A stretch of 64,000 bases of DNA, from IMG/VR virus record IMGVR_UViG_3300029286_000037, positions 1 through 64,000 of that record; one strand, written 5' to 3'. The position numbers were made by a program, and so were the translations under genes. Positions 26,954 to 36,533 of the stretch are shown in pieces. The notes under the pieces are model-generated. The model ran no database searches. It was not told where the DNA came from and saw only the letters and a program-made list of their open reading frames with translations. The DNA is from a virus. Positions within the stretch are counted from its first letter, which is position 1. Each line of letters begins with the position of its first letter.

Positions 26954-27130
26954 ATGGATAGAGTAAATTTTCACCTTACTGAGGGTGAGATACACGGATT
27001 GAAGGTCATATCTGACTTGACTGGGGTACCACGTGCCGAAATAATAAGACGCGCGGTCGACGATTATATCAATCGAAAAAAGTTTGAAGGTTTTACAGGA
27101 CTTGAGAATATCAAAGAGGTGTACGCATGA
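26954..27130 (+). CDS. Ribbon-helix-helix (RHH) regulator
   Basis: A 58-residue protein with an RHH layout: an N-terminal beta strand (MDRVNFHLTEGE), helix 1 (IHGLKVISDLTG) and a turn plus helix 2 (VPRAEIIRRAVDDYINR). A GGGGAGA site precedes the ATG by three bases. Its TGA overlaps the next ATG (ATGA), so it is translationally coupled to the glycosyltransferase and probably controls this island. It resembles the minus-strand RHH protein at 49016-49201, which also adjoins a plus-strand cassette. Confidence 0.75.
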   Translation: MDRVNFHLTEGEIHGLKVISDLTGVPRAEIIRRAVDDYINRKKFEGFTGLENIKEVYA

Positions 27131-30100
27131 AAACCTCAAACTACTTGCTTGGTTTAAATATTATTTGCGGTCCTGATGATAAAGATGTTTTGGACAGGTG
27201 TTTAAAAAGTTGTCAGGGAGGCTTATTTGATGAGATTGTAGTAACCCTTGCTATGGGTAATGAAGACCCAGAGATAAAGGCTTTAGCTGAGAGTTACGGG
27301 GCTAAAACATTTTTCTTCAAGTGGATCTCTGATTTCGGTGCTGCCAGAAACTTTTCTTTTAGTAAGAACACTTCCAAATACATTATGTGGCTGGATTCTG
27401 ATGATATCATAAAACCTTCGGAATATAAAAAGCTCTTGGACCTTAAACCAAAGATTAATACCTGGGACATTGTCGTTCTTAACTACGTTTATAGTCATGA
27501 TGAAAATGATGCCCCCGTATTAACACTTCCCAGAGAACGTATCGTAAAGAACTGTGCGCATATAAAGTGGCATGACCCTATCCACGAGTACATGAATCTT
27601 GATGTCCCACAGAATAAATTGCACCGTGAGAATATAAACATTGACCACTACAGAATCAGGATGCACAACCCCGCCCGTAATATTGAGGCACTTAAAAAAG
27701 TCTATGATGCAGGCGGATGCTCTGAAAGAATTAAATTCTATTACGGTAAAGAGTTGTCTGATTTCGGTATGTGGGAAAAAGCAATCGAGGTACTTGAGCC
27801 TTATATAAAAAAGGGTGCTGACTTTGCAGATAACCTTACAACAGCTTGCATCCGTTTATCCAAGTACTATTTTGATAAATCGGATTTCACTTCCGCAAAG
27901 ACGTACGCTTTAGAAGGTATCCGTTTTAATAGCATCTATGCTGAAAACTATGTCGTACTAGGGAACATCTTTGAATATGAAAAAGATTTTGACACTGCTG
28001 CTGCTTATTATTTGGAAGCGCTTAATAAGACGCTAGATGGTGGTATGTCTCAGATAGTTGACTATTACGGTTTCATTCCTGCAGCTAAATTAGCCCTACT
28101 GTACTATACGAAAAAAGAGTATGACAAGGGTATAAAGTTTTGCAACTTAGCTCTCAAACATAAGCCAGGTAACGAACAGATGGTTGCATTACAGAAGGTG
28201 ATAGACAACGAGGTAGCGAGACTATCAAAAGGAGCTCTGCTGCAGACACCGGATATCGAAAATTTGAAAGATTTTTTATCAAAATGTTCTTTCACTATGG
28301 ATATAAAAAATAATAATCTTGAATTCTGCGACATTCGTTTAAAGAAGATCGTGAATTTAAAGGTATCCTGGTTTATCCCCACATTAAATCTCAATGACCC
28401 CGGTGTCAGGATAAGAAGAAGTAATATCTGCTGTGAAATGCAAAAGATGGGGATAGAAAGTTCTATCATAACTAATTACTATGGAATAAATCCCTATGAA
28501 ATTAGAAACATGGTGGGAGACTCTTCTGTAGCAATCTTTACACAAATGAGTAAAGATGACTTAGAGATCATGAAGCACATTAATGCTTCAGGTATAAAAT
28601 GCGTCTTTGATCATTGTGAGGCTATTTTCAACTACCCCTTTCAGCGTGATTGTATGAATGAAGCAGATCTCATTACATGCTGTTCAACGAAGCTTATGGA
28701 GCTTACAAACGAACAGGGGTATACGCGTGCAGTAGTGCTTAAGGACGCTGTAGAAAAAACAGAAACCAATACCATTTACAGTGATAGGTATCCAAAACCC
28801 AAAGCTGTTTACATGGGCATGGGGGGCAACTCCTGGCTGGTTAATGATTGGTTAAAGGACACAATTGAGGAAGCTGGCTACGAATTAGTCACCATAACAG
28901 AATGGGACAATGCGACTAAACGTTGGAACCCAGAAACATGGGCAGAAGACATGCTAGAGTGTGACGTAGTACTCTGTCCTCAAAGAGTTGATGTCCAACC
29001 GGCAAAGAGCTCTGTAAAAGCAACTACTGCTATGGCACTCGGCTTACCTGTATTATGCTCCCCTCTTCAAGCCTATAAAGAGGTTGTAGTCTCTGGTGAG
29101 AACGGGTTTATCTGCGAGACAAAAGAAGAGTGGAAAGAAGCACTTATTAAATTGAAGGATAGCAATTTAAGAAGAATAATAGGTGAAGCTGGTAGAAAGT
29201 CAGTGGGGGAATACAGCTTAAGAGCTATTACAACACAGTGGCAGGAGAATCTTACTAAGCTAATTAATAATCAATTTGCTTTCCCAGAGCCTCCTGAGGT
29301 AGTTGATACAAAAGTTAGATCATTAGTTGATATTATTATCGCCAGCTATAATAACGTTGACTACTTGAAAATGTGTGTATCATCCATCCTTATGAATACC
29401 CTACACCCATTTCATATTATCATCTCAGATGGTGGGAGCGATAAAGAGACTTGGGAATATCTGTCAGCATTGAAGGGGATTACCGTTGTAGGCGACCCGG
29501 GGAAAAGGATGTCTTTTTCTGAAACATGTAATGCCGGTATACTTGCTTCGAACACTAAGTATTTTGTGATCCTGAATTCTGACGTCATAGTTTCAAAATG
29601 CTGGCTTACTAGCCTGGTACACAAAATGGAAACTGTAGATCGTTTAGCTTCTTGCGGTGTGCTTAGTAATTGTGATAGAGGCTGGCTGCATGATGCCCCG
29701 AATAAGCCTTCATACCCTATGCTCCTGGAGAAATCTAAGATAGATCTTCACCCCGCTATGAAGATCAACGAGATTAAACCACATGTAGAAGAACTTTATA
29801 AGTTTATGGAGGACTCTAATAAACAGCATAAGGGTGTCTTTGTGAAACAAGAATGGGTCGCAGCTTATGCCACTATCTTTGCACGTTGTGCCATAAATGA
29901 GGTAGGCCTTTTTGACCCCCTTTATAAGAATGGGTGTGAGGATCTTGACCTTATAGCACGGTTATCAAAGTTTGGGTATGCGACAGGACAGGCTATTGAT
30001 TCTTTTATATTCCACTTCGGCGGGATAAGTCGCATGGCATACCAGGATGAGAATCGAGAGTCCTATAACGAAGAAGACCGTGCAAACCATTTAAAGTACA

Positions 30101-31248
30101 AAAATAAGTGGGAAAAGCGTAGGGTAGTCATCTGGACAGGCCCCGCATGGGAGCCGTGGAATAAAGCCAAGGTAGATGAAGGTATGGCAGGTTCTGAGAC
30201 CTGGGCGTCATATCTAGCACGGGAGTTTGTCAAAAAAGGTTTTCAGACAACGATCTACAATGACCTACTTATTGAAGATAAAAATGGGACCCTCCTTGAC
30301 CCCGTTATGAATGAAGTAGGGGAAAAAATCGGGGATGTCATTTATCGAGACCATAAAAATCTTCAGTCTGATGTAGAATATGGAATAGTCGACTATTTCA
30401 TATCTTCCCGTTCTGTCGATCCTTTGAAAATGAATATCCATTCTTTGAGAAACTTTGTAATGATCCACGATGTCTGGTTATCACATGATAAGAAATTTGA
30501 CATTATGACCTGGCGAGTAGATAAGTACGCCTATTTGTCTGAGTGGCACAAAGAGTTCTTAATGCAGCATCACGGTCTTATAAGCGATAAGATGTTCCTC
30601 ACTGCAAATGGTCAGGATTTCGAACTTTATGCTGATGTAGATCGCTATGAAAAAAAGAATCAAGCAGTATACTCCTCAAGCCCAGATAGAGGGCTGTATC
30701 AACTTTTAAAGATGATGCCTTTGATTAGGAAAGAAGTACCAGACTTTGAACTAATCGTAGCATACGGGTTTTATAACTGGGAGACCATGGCACGTTCCCG
30801 TAATGATCTTGAAGGTCTAAGATTTATTGCGGAAATAAAAAGTCTTATGGAGCAGCCCGGGGTAAAATACGTTGGCAGAGTCAGCAAGAAAGAATTAGCT
30901 GAGTACGAAAAAGAATCTAAGGTATGGTTATACCCAACTTGGTTCTCTGAGACTTTCTGCATAACCGCCTGCGCAGCTGGGTTAGCTAAATGCGCTATTG
31001 TCGGTACTGACTTTGCTGGACTACAAACTACTGTAGGGTCTTCTGGTGTGCTTCTACCTCCTGATGGACTAAGTAGAAATGGTGAGTATCCTCAGCAGTA
31101 TATTGACAGTTTTGTTAAAGAGGCTGTAACAATGCTTTCTGATAAACAGTACCGACTTGAGTGGTCTGAAAAAGCATATAACAAAATGAAGATGTACAGT
31201 TGGGATAATATAGCTAGAGGTTGGATGAAGGAATTTGGTATAAAGTAA
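27127..31248 (+). CDS. Giant multi-domain glycosyltransferase (GT2-TPR-GTB-GT2-GT4)
   Basis: A 1373-residue protein. Residues 1-110 are a GT2 (WaaE-like) domain with WLDSDDII near 88. About 190-370 are TPR-like helical repeats. About 412-715 form a GT-B-like domain (CPQRVDVQPAKSSVKATTAM, GENGFICETKEEW). About 734-985 are a second GT2 (IIIASYNNVDYLKMCVSSIL, then VILNSDV and GCEDLDL). About 998-1373 are a GT4 (VVIWTGPAWEP, KVWLYPTWFSETFCITACAA). Such fusions make or transfer surface glycans. It might modify host envelope, phage fibres or DNA. No signal peptide, so cytoplasmic. It sits in a plus-strand island next to minus-strand fibre genes and ends at a strong hairpin. Confidence 0.88.
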   Translation: MKTSNYLLGLNIICGPDDKDVLDRCLKSCQGGLFDEIVVTLAMGNEDPEIKALAESYGAKTFFFKWISDFGAARNFSFSKNTSKYIMWLDSDDIIKPSEYKKLLDLKPKINTWDIVVLNYVYSHDENDAPVLTLPRERIVKNCAHIKWHDPIHEYMNLDVPQNKLHRENINIDHYRIRMHNPARNIEALKKVYDAGGCSERIKFYYGKELSDFGMWEKAIEVLEPYIKKGADFADNLTTACIRLSKYYFDKSDFTSAKTYALEGIRFNSIYAENYVVLGNIFEYEKDFDTAAAYYLEALNKTLDGGMSQIVDYYGFIPAAKLALLYYTKKEYDKGIKFCNLALKHKPGNEQMVALQKVIDNEVARLSKGALLQTPDIENLKDFLSKCSFTMDIKNNNLEFCDIRLKKIVNLKVSWFIPTLNLNDPGVRIRRSNICCEMQKMGIESSIITNYYGINPYEIRNMVGDSSVAIFTQMSKDDLEIMKHINASGIKCVFDHCEAIFNYPFQRDCMNEADLITCCSTKLMELTNEQGYTRAVVLKDAVEKTETNTIYSDRYPKPKAVYMGMGGNSWLVNDWLKDTIEEAGYELVTITEWDNATKRWNPETWAEDMLECDVVLCPQRVDVQPAKSSVKATTAMALGLPVLCSPLQAYKEVVVSGENGFICETKEEWKEALIKLKDSNLRRIIGEAGRKSVGEYSLRAITTQWQENLTKLINNQFAFPEPPEVVDTKVRSLVDIIIASYNNVDYLKMCVSSILMNTLHPFHIIISDGGSDKETWEYLSALKGITVVGDPGKRMSFSETCNAGILASNTKYFVILNSDVIVSKCWLTSLVHKMETVDRLASCGVLSNCDRGWLHDAPNKPSYPMLLEKSKIDLHPAMKINEIKPHVEELYKFMEDSNKQHKGVFVKQEWVAAYATIFARCAINEVGLFDPLYKNGCEDLDLIARLSKFGYATGQAIDSFIFHFGGISRMAYQDENRESYNEEDRANHLKYKNKWEKRRVVIWTGPAWEPWNKAKVDEGMAGSETWASYLAREFVKKGFQTTIYNDLLIEDKNGTLLDPVMNEVGEKIGDVIYRDHKNLQSDVEYGIVDYFISSRSVDPLKMNIHSLRNFVMIHDVWLSHDKKFDIMTWRVDKYAYLSEWHKEFLMQHHGLISDKMFLTANGQDFELYADVDRYEKKNQAVYSSSPDRGLYQLLKMMPLIRKEVPDFELIVAYGFYNWETMARSRNDLEGLRFIAEIKSLMEQPGVKYVGRVSKKELAEYEKESKVWLYPTWFSETFCITACAAGLAKCAIVGTDFAGLQTTVGSSGVLLPPDGLSRNGEYPQQYIDSFVKEAVTMLSDKQYRLEWSEKAYNKMKMYSWDNIARGWMKEFGIK

Positions 31249-31254
31249 CCTTAA

Positions 31255-31291
31255 TTTGTATAGGTAAGGACTTCTAACTTACCTATACAAA
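31255..31291. terminator. Bidirectional terminator between GT and FmdB genes
   Basis: A 14-base perfect stem (TTTGTATAGGTAAG and complement) with a nine-base loop, followed by ATTTTATTA on plus and AT-rich sequence on minus. It separates the converging glycosyltransferase and FmdB units. Confidence 0.82.
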
Positions 31292-31313
31292 ATTTTATTA
31301 AACACTGCAGATA

Positions 31314-31754
31314 CTATATGGCAGCTTCTTTAGCAGCTTTCCACTTTCGGTCATCGATACCAGATACTTTTGAGGTATTATTTTCTTTTGCAATATGTGT
31401 ATCAAAAGAAGAAGTACTCATACCCGCCTCAGAAGCTAACTTCTTAGCATCAGACCAGGTCCCTGTTTCTACTCCAGCAACGTTTGGCTGTAACTTAGGG
31501 CCTGAACCGTACCTCTCAATTTGACGCATTTCAAGCTCTGAGTTCTGCTTTCTTTTGTCCCGACTTATCTTATAAGTCTGTGCTTCAGTCCACTGTTTGA
31601 AAAGAAAACCACCATTAAAATTGCGGGAAATGAGTCGTTCCATCTTATCAGAAGACTTACAGTTGGAACACTGGATCTCAGGGTCTTCTTTGATAGAATG
31701 AACAACCTCATCAATAAAGCCACAAGAATTGCATTTGTAATCGTACGTAGGCAT
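31314..31754 (-). CDS. FmdB-type zinc ribbon protein (copy 2)
   Basis: The N-terminal ribbon MPTYDYKCNSCGFIDEVVHS with C8/C11 and C29/C32 matches the FmdB family, like the protein at 12559-13038. The C-terminal part is different, with a KKLASEAGMSTSSFDTHIAK helix-turn-like segment. It is the last gene of its unit, just before a terminator. Role unknown; both copies lie in structural operons, so an assembly function is possible. Confidence 0.78.
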   Translation of the reverse strand: MPTYDYKCNSCGFIDEVVHSIKEDPEIQCSNCKSSDKMERLISRNFNGGFLFKQWTEAQTYKISRDKRKQNSELEMRQIERYGSGPKLQPNVAGVETGTWSDAKKLASEAGMSTSSFDTHIAKENNTSKVSGIDDRKWKAAKEAAI

Positions 31755-31773
31755 AACTAACTCCTATTTAATT

Positions 31774-32079
31774 TTATAATAGATTTAATTTTAATTTGAA
31801 AGATTCATGTCGATTTATAAAGATGAATCCGTTTTCTCTTACTGACGGAAGGTATTTCAAATAAGCGGTTCTAAACATTCCTATACCTTGGTGCACATAG
31901 TCAAAGACCACTTCGTTAGGAAATGCCAGCACAAACTTTTTCATTAAGCCTGGATTTGCGTAGATAAGCCCAACTACATCGTCTTGAAACTCAATGTAGT
32001 GAAAAGCGCACTCGATAGCCTTTACAAAAAGGTCCTTATCGAATTCCATGGTGTACGTAGGTATTTCATCCATTGACAC
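31774..32079 (-). CDS. Small unknown protein
   Basis: A 101-residue, probably alpha/beta protein (MSMDEIPTYTMEFDKDLFVK, hydrophobic core, basic end KLKLNLL). It is tightly spaced between the FmdB and SWIM-finger genes. No family recognised. Confidence 0.55.
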   Translation of the reverse strand: MSMDEIPTYTMEFDKDLFVKAIECAFHYIEFQDDVVGLIYANPGLMKKFVLAFPNEVVFDYVHQGIGMFRTAYLKYLPSVRENGFIFINRHESFKLKLNLL

Positions 32080-32096
32080 TCCATATTATATGATAT

Positions 32097-33692
32097 TTAT
32101 TTTATCGCCGGTTGAACCGTCGATGGTCGTTTCATTCTTTCAGGGTGCTTTACTTTCTTAGGCTCCTTTAACCCATATTGAGTTACCTTCTTGGGACTCT
32201 TAACATCCTCACTTGGGGCTTCCTCTTCATCCTTATCGTCTTCAGGAGGCTTTGTCCCAGGCATATCTATCTTGCCTGTACCCTTTCCCTCTTCCTCAAT
32301 GTTTTCAGGAGTACTCTGTGGTTCAACACCACTTTCTGATTGAACAACATTCTCCATCATTTCATACCCAGTATTGACTAAAACTGAGGAGATGTGTTCA
32401 CCCTTTTTTCGCTTAAGATACGCTTCCTCTATAAGGATGAAGAACACTCTCTCCGGGTACATCGCAAATTCCTTGAGAGACTTAAGCTTCTGCTCATCAG
32501 TTCTTGGGAACCATGTATTGTAAAACCAGTCAATAACCGCTGGAGTAACGCTCTCCCTATTGAAATAGGCAGGTACTTTTGGAGAAGAACTTAGTAATTT
32601 ATCTTTTATGTCCTTTTCCGTAAATGGAAATTTCATTAGATTTTTCCACACGTCTTTATTCATAATCTTAGACGGAGGTGCTGATATAGGATACTTTTTA
32701 TAGTGAATCTCTATTGGAGTATTCTTGACATCATCAAAAACTGCTAAGATATGTTTACAAACTCTGGAATTTAACCCTCTTCCTGGATTATTCTTTCCCT
32801 TTGGATATCGAGTACTAACTGACTTGGTGTACTGATCCTGGGAACGAGGGGCCGTAAGATCAGGCTTAAAAGCTGGCATATACATATAACCATCACGCAC
32901 AGCATAATATTGAGCACCACTGTATAAAAAAGATGGACAGGTGCAACCAATATGTACCGGATAATCTACATACTTAGAAGCCGGTTTCTCATCATCTCGT
33001 AAAAATTGTAGATATACGTTATGAGCACCGTGCTCAGACCCCGGGGAACTTACCTTGAAGATAAATAGCCCATGCTCAAACTGATTGGGATTATTTTTAT
33101 TAGTCCATACAGCTTGACACTTCTCAGCGCGTTGAAGCTTTAAGTCATTCTTGTAATGAAAATCCTTATCCACTATGTCGCCCAATGTGGCAGCGACCTT
33201 ATTTCTCATAATAAACTCATAGAAATCAGAACCAGGGATCGTAAACCCTGCTAAGAGTTCCTTAGGAATAACTCCAGAGGCACATCTCTTTCGAGTAAGA
33301 CTCATAGCGGGCCCTTGCTCATCTTCATCCTGAGTAAAGTCCTGCTCCTGTGACTTAGCCCACTCCTCTAATACCCCGCCTTCACTGAATATCCTTGGGA
33401 AATTAAAGTACCCCTCTTGGGTAGGTTCTGATATAACATTTTCGAATGGTGGAGAGTCCTTCTGATCTTTTGGGGCATCAGAAGGACTTTCATAGTCATA
33501 AGGATTAGTTGTATTAAATGAGGTATCTAAATGCTTTTTATTCTTTAGCATATCAAGAACCGGATTATCTGGTATAACCATAGGTTTGGATTTACCGTCT
33601 AGATACTCCATCCATGACTTATTCATGTCAGGAGGATTGTCTCCAGGTTCTTCAAAATACCTCGCTAAAACTCTTCTAACCCTTTGATCCAT
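32097..33692 (-). CDS. Virion-associated protein with SWIM-type zinc finger
   Basis: A 531-residue protein. A CxC (IGCTCPSFLYSGAQYY, near 249) and a later CxH (RVCKHILAVFDDV, near 309) form the SWIM zinc-finger pattern CxC..CxH. The N-terminal 90 residues and the last 90 (Pro/Glu/Lys-rich) look disordered. SWIM fingers bind DNA or protein. Neighbours suggest a structural or DNA-management role in the head. It ends near a string of small genes and starts two bases after the upstream stop. Confidence 0.65.
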   Translation of the reverse strand: MDQRVRRVLARYFEEPGDNPPDMNKSWMEYLDGKSKPMVIPDNPVLDMLKNKKHLDTSFNTTNPYDYESPSDAPKDQKDSPPFENVISEPTQEGYFNFPRIFSEGGVLEEWAKSQEQDFTQDEDEQGPAMSLTRKRCASGVIPKELLAGFTIPGSDFYEFIMRNKVAATLGDIVDKDFHYKNDLKLQRAEKCQAVWTNKNNPNQFEHGLFIFKVSSPGSEHGAHNVYLQFLRDDEKPASKYVDYPVHIGCTCPSFLYSGAQYYAVRDGYMYMPAFKPDLTAPRSQDQYTKSVSTRYPKGKNNPGRGLNSRVCKHILAVFDDVKNTPIEIHYKKYPISAPPSKIMNKDVWKNLMKFPFTEKDIKDKLLSSSPKVPAYFNRESVTPAVIDWFYNTWFPRTDEQKLKSLKEFAMYPERVFFILIEEAYLKRKKGEHISSVLVNTGYEMMENVVQSESGVEPQSTPENIEEEGKGTGKIDMPGTKPPEDDKDEEEAPSEDVKSPKKVTQYGLKEPKKVKHPERMKRPSTVQPAIK

Positions 33693-33694
33693 TT

Positions 33695-34912
33695 TTAGAC
33701 TTCCGATAATAAATCATTAAGATCTAGTTCCATGTCATCACCCGATGATTGCTCACCAAGTATATCTGCAACAGTATCCTCACCAGAGGATATAACCGCT
33801 ACAGGATCTTCATAGTCGTTATTCGATGAGAACTGTACCTCACCGGCATCGATATCCCCTGAGGCACCCACAGTAACCCTTGAAATTATACCATCCTCAG
33901 ACTGAACACTTGAGGCCTTATCGCGGGTCACCTTACTTATAATAACAGCCTCTTGACCGTCAGTACTAATTACAGTGCCTTTAAATACAGGCTTCTGCTC
34001 GACAGGTGTCGCGGCAGGTTTTTGTGCTACAGGAGCTTTTTTAACCGGTGATTGGGTAGTTCCCTTTTTTACCGGTTTCTTCTTAGCAACGGCTGCTGTT
34101 TTCTTAACAGCGCTCTGAGACACAAGCTGAGATTGTGTACTAGAACCAACTGCTGTAGTTTGTTTTGCAGGATAGGATGTCTGACCTACCTCTACTTCAT
34201 TCTCAGCTACAGTGCTGTGCTCAACGGCTTTGCTTGTAGATGATTTATCGGAAGAAGTCTTTTTAAAGACTACCCCGGACGCTTCATAATCGATTGTAAG
34301 TTTTTTGTTTTCTTGAGGAGCTACGGTTACTCCAGAATAGTTAGTCTCTTTGGTTACCTGACCTTCACGAGATATGATAGTACTTTTCTTTACATTATCA
34401 GGACCAATTTCCACACTATTTTTATTAGTGTCGGGGGAGCCTTCAATGACAGATACTTTTCTAACCACATCATCATCACTGTTGATAACACGGACTTCTT
34501 TTCTGGCATCGTCCAGATCACTGGTTACTTCTCTTACCCCATTAACGATCTTGACCTCAGGTGTCTTATCATAAGTTTTTAGCAGGGCATGGATGCTGTC
34601 ACTGGGAGGATTCTTTATCCCAACAACTGGGTCAGAAGGATAATCACTGTGCTCAACCACTCTTCCGCCGGTGGCATTACGTGGAGACTGTGCCGACTGC
34701 TTCCCTGCAACCTTAACCACGGCATCTGATGGAGTAAGCCATTCACCAATTACTTTTGTTAATGATCGTGCAGTTCCTTTTTCCCCTTGGAACACAAGAT
34801 TAAGACCGTCAAATTCAAGAGTTTCTCCTCTTTTCACGTATATAGAGGTTTTACCGTTGTCCATACTCATTGAAAAATCCTGAATTGCGGTGTACTTTTT
34901 TAACTCTGACAT
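33695..34912 (-). CDS. Large low-complexity virion protein
   Basis: A 405-residue protein with a folded-looking N-terminus (about 1-65: KYTAIQDFSMSMDNGKTSIY, VIGEWLTPSD), then long Ser/Thr/Val/Lys/Pro-rich stretches (KKTAAVAKKKPVKKGTTQSP) and an acidic end (DMELDLNDLLSEV). It may be a disordered internal head or baseplate-linker protein. No enzyme motif. Confidence 0.55.
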   Translation of the reverse strand: MSELKKYTAIQDFSMSMDNGKTSIYVKRGETLEFDGLNLVFQGEKGTARSLTKVIGEWLTPSDAVVKVAGKQSAQSPRNATGGRVVEHSDYPSDPVVGIKNPPSDSIHALLKTYDKTPEVKIVNGVREVTSDLDDARKEVRVINSDDDVVRKVSVIEGSPDTNKNSVEIGPDNVKKSTIISREGQVTKETNYSGVTVAPQENKKLTIDYEASGVVFKKTSSDKSSTSKAVEHSTVAENEVEVGQTSYPAKQTTAVGSSTQSQLVSQSAVKKTAAVAKKKPVKKGTTQSPVKKAPVAQKPAATPVEQKPVFKGTVISTDGQEAVIISKVTRDKASSVQSEDGIISRVTVGASGDIDAGEVQFSSNNDYEDPVAVISSGEDTVADILGEQSSGDDMELDLNDLLSEV

Positions 34913-34955
34913 ACCTGCATCTCCTTTAAGATGTTATTAGTATTTAATCTGAATT

Positions 34956-36236
34956 TTATATATCTAATGGTAACTTTTTTTCTTCACTATCACCATTAGA
35001 GAAAGCGATACTATCTACTGTAAATGTTTTCCCCTTGAATGTTTCATCACCAACAAACTTATCGCCTGCACCCTTTTTTACGTAGGATATAGTGACATGT
35101 GGTTTATAGGTAGGAAAGGAATTTTCATTATCAATTTTTTTAGCAAGATCATAGTGTAATCTTTCCAGAACACCTGATTCTACCTCAATTTTAAGGACAT
35201 CATACTCTTTTTTATCCTTGAAGACATTTATAAGCCCAAGACGTACTTTGAAGGGTTTTATCTTTGAAATAACCCGGGCAGTCTCTGCAGGGTCGCTGTC
35301 GACAATACCGTATAGAACAGTAACGTGGATGTCATCTTCTCGCCCCTTTGACCCACCACCCTCAGTGTAAAGTGCTTTACTCTTTATATTATCCTCACCC
35401 CATTTCATAATGGACTTTGAGATACCTTCAGGTAAATTTACTTTTGTACATGAGAACTCATACTTCATATTTTTTTTAGCAAATTTTCTTCTTATGTAAC
35501 TATGGGAACCACTATCGTATGAAAAAACGATGGAATCAGGATTTCTTCTTGAATATATTCTATTAACAGCTTCTATGTTACTGAAAAGTCTTAAGGCCTT
35601 AAGTTCCTGCTCACGATGACCCTCATCAAGATCCTTTATATTAAAAGTACTAAAAGACGATACGTTATTATCAAATTTGGGAATCTTAACTGTTTCCCCA
35701 TTAAGAATGTCTTTGACAACCTTGGTAATGGACTCATTATCTAATTTTTCAAAGTTAAGATCTATCGAATTAATGTTTTCGGTTGAGTTAGGGGTTAGAA
35801 AGTACGGGAGGGCTTCTTTTGAAAGGAGCTCTACATACTTTCTTATTTTTAAGCCGATACTCTCTCGCGTAGTAGACTTTGTCTTATTTAGAAACTTTCT
35901 TAAACTATCCATATTATCAAATTCCTTAATCAAGTTATCTCGTCTCCCAATAAGTTCAAGAAAAGCCTTTTCCCGAGCAGACTGCTTCCCACCCTTATAA
36001 AAAATGATATAATCAGAATTTAGCATACCAGCTACCTCTTTATACGTATTGGTAGCCGGGTCATAGTTTTTATCAAACGGATCTATTAAATAAAGATCCT
36101 TACCAAACTCTTTCTCAAGATCCTTACGCCAAGAGTTATCTGTACAGTCCCCACCAAGAAATATAACAGGAACTTTAGACTTGGATGCTTTGAGAATATC
36201 CTTATTTGATAAAAAAGAAGTAATTAAACGGATCAT
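34956..36236 (-). CDS. Nucleoside deoxyribosyltransferase-like / 2H phosphoesterase fusion
   Basis: A 426-residue protein. Residues 20-110 resemble a nucleoside 2-deoxyribosyltransferase-like Rossmann fold (PVIFLGGDCTDNSWRKDLE, YLIDPFD, then SDYIIFYKGGKQSAREKAF). A middle region with EQELKALRLFSNIEAVNRIY follows. The C-terminal 170 residues form a 2H phosphoesterase (2'-5' RNA ligase superfamily) with HVTVLYG near 305 and HVTISYV near 377, the paired HxT motifs. The fold calls are good. The substrate could be a cyclic oligonucleotide, an RNA end, or ADP-ribose-type ends; this is inference. It lies with lysis-type genes in a late unit. Confidence 0.78.
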   Translation of the reverse strand: MIRLITSFLSNKDILKASKSKVPVIFLGGDCTDNSWRKDLEKEFGKDLYLIDPFDKNYDPATNTYKEVAGMLNSDYIIFYKGGKQSAREKAFLELIGRRDNLIKEFDNMDSLRKFLNKTKSTTRESIGLKIRKYVELLSKEALPYFLTPNSTENINSIDLNFEKLDNESITKVVKDILNGETVKIPKFDNNVSSFSTFNIKDLDEGHREQELKALRLFSNIEAVNRIYSRRNPDSIVFSYDSGSHSYIRRKFAKKNMKYEFSCTKVNLPEGISKSIMKWGEDNIKSKALYTEGGGSKGREDDIHVTVLYGIVDSDPAETARVISKIKPFKVRLGLINVFKDKKEYDVLKIEVESGVLERLHYDLAKKIDNENSFPTYKPHVTISYVKKGAGDKFVGDETFKGKTFTVDSIAFSNGDSEEKKLPLDI

Positions 36237-36260
36237 ATCAGCTGCATCTTTCTTGACATA

Positions 36261-36524
36261 TCATTCATCAGTTTTTTGAGTGCCACTGTCCTGAGGGGTG
36301 CCTGTTGTACTTTTACTTTCTGAAAAAGTCTGGGCAGATTTCATACCTAAAACACCCGCTATAAGTAATGCCTCTGATGCACCTAAGGAGATAAAAATAC
36401 CACCACGCACCATAGATAATACATTATGGGCTATGAAGACACCAATGACAGATACCACAACTATAAAAGTTGAGAATCGCATCATACTCACCTTACCATC
36501 AGGACCCTTAAACATCTCAAACAT
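36261..36524 (-). CDS. Holin-like membrane protein
   Basis: An 87-residue protein with two hydrophobic segments (about 18-38, FIVVVSVIGVFIAHNVLSMV, and about 43-62, FISLGASEALLIAGVLGM) and a polar C-terminal tail. The N-terminus (KGPDGKVSMMRFSTFIV) resembles small phage holin-type proteins that begin with a charged, Met-Arg leader. It adjoins the 2H phosphoesterase gene and a metallopeptidase unit. Two-segment topology fits a class II holin, but no functional proof is visible. Confidence 0.6.
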   Translation of the reverse strand: MFEMFKGPDGKVSMMRFSTFIVVVSVIGVFIAHNVLSMVRGGIFISLGASEALLIAGVLGMKSAQTFSESKSTTGTPQDSGTQKTDE

Positions 36525-36533
36525 AAGATTTCC

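Noticed and set aside
31776-31800. Promoter motif variant upstream of FmdB copy 2
   Set aside because: TATAATAGATTTAA is AT-rich but does not align with the 16-mer without gaps.
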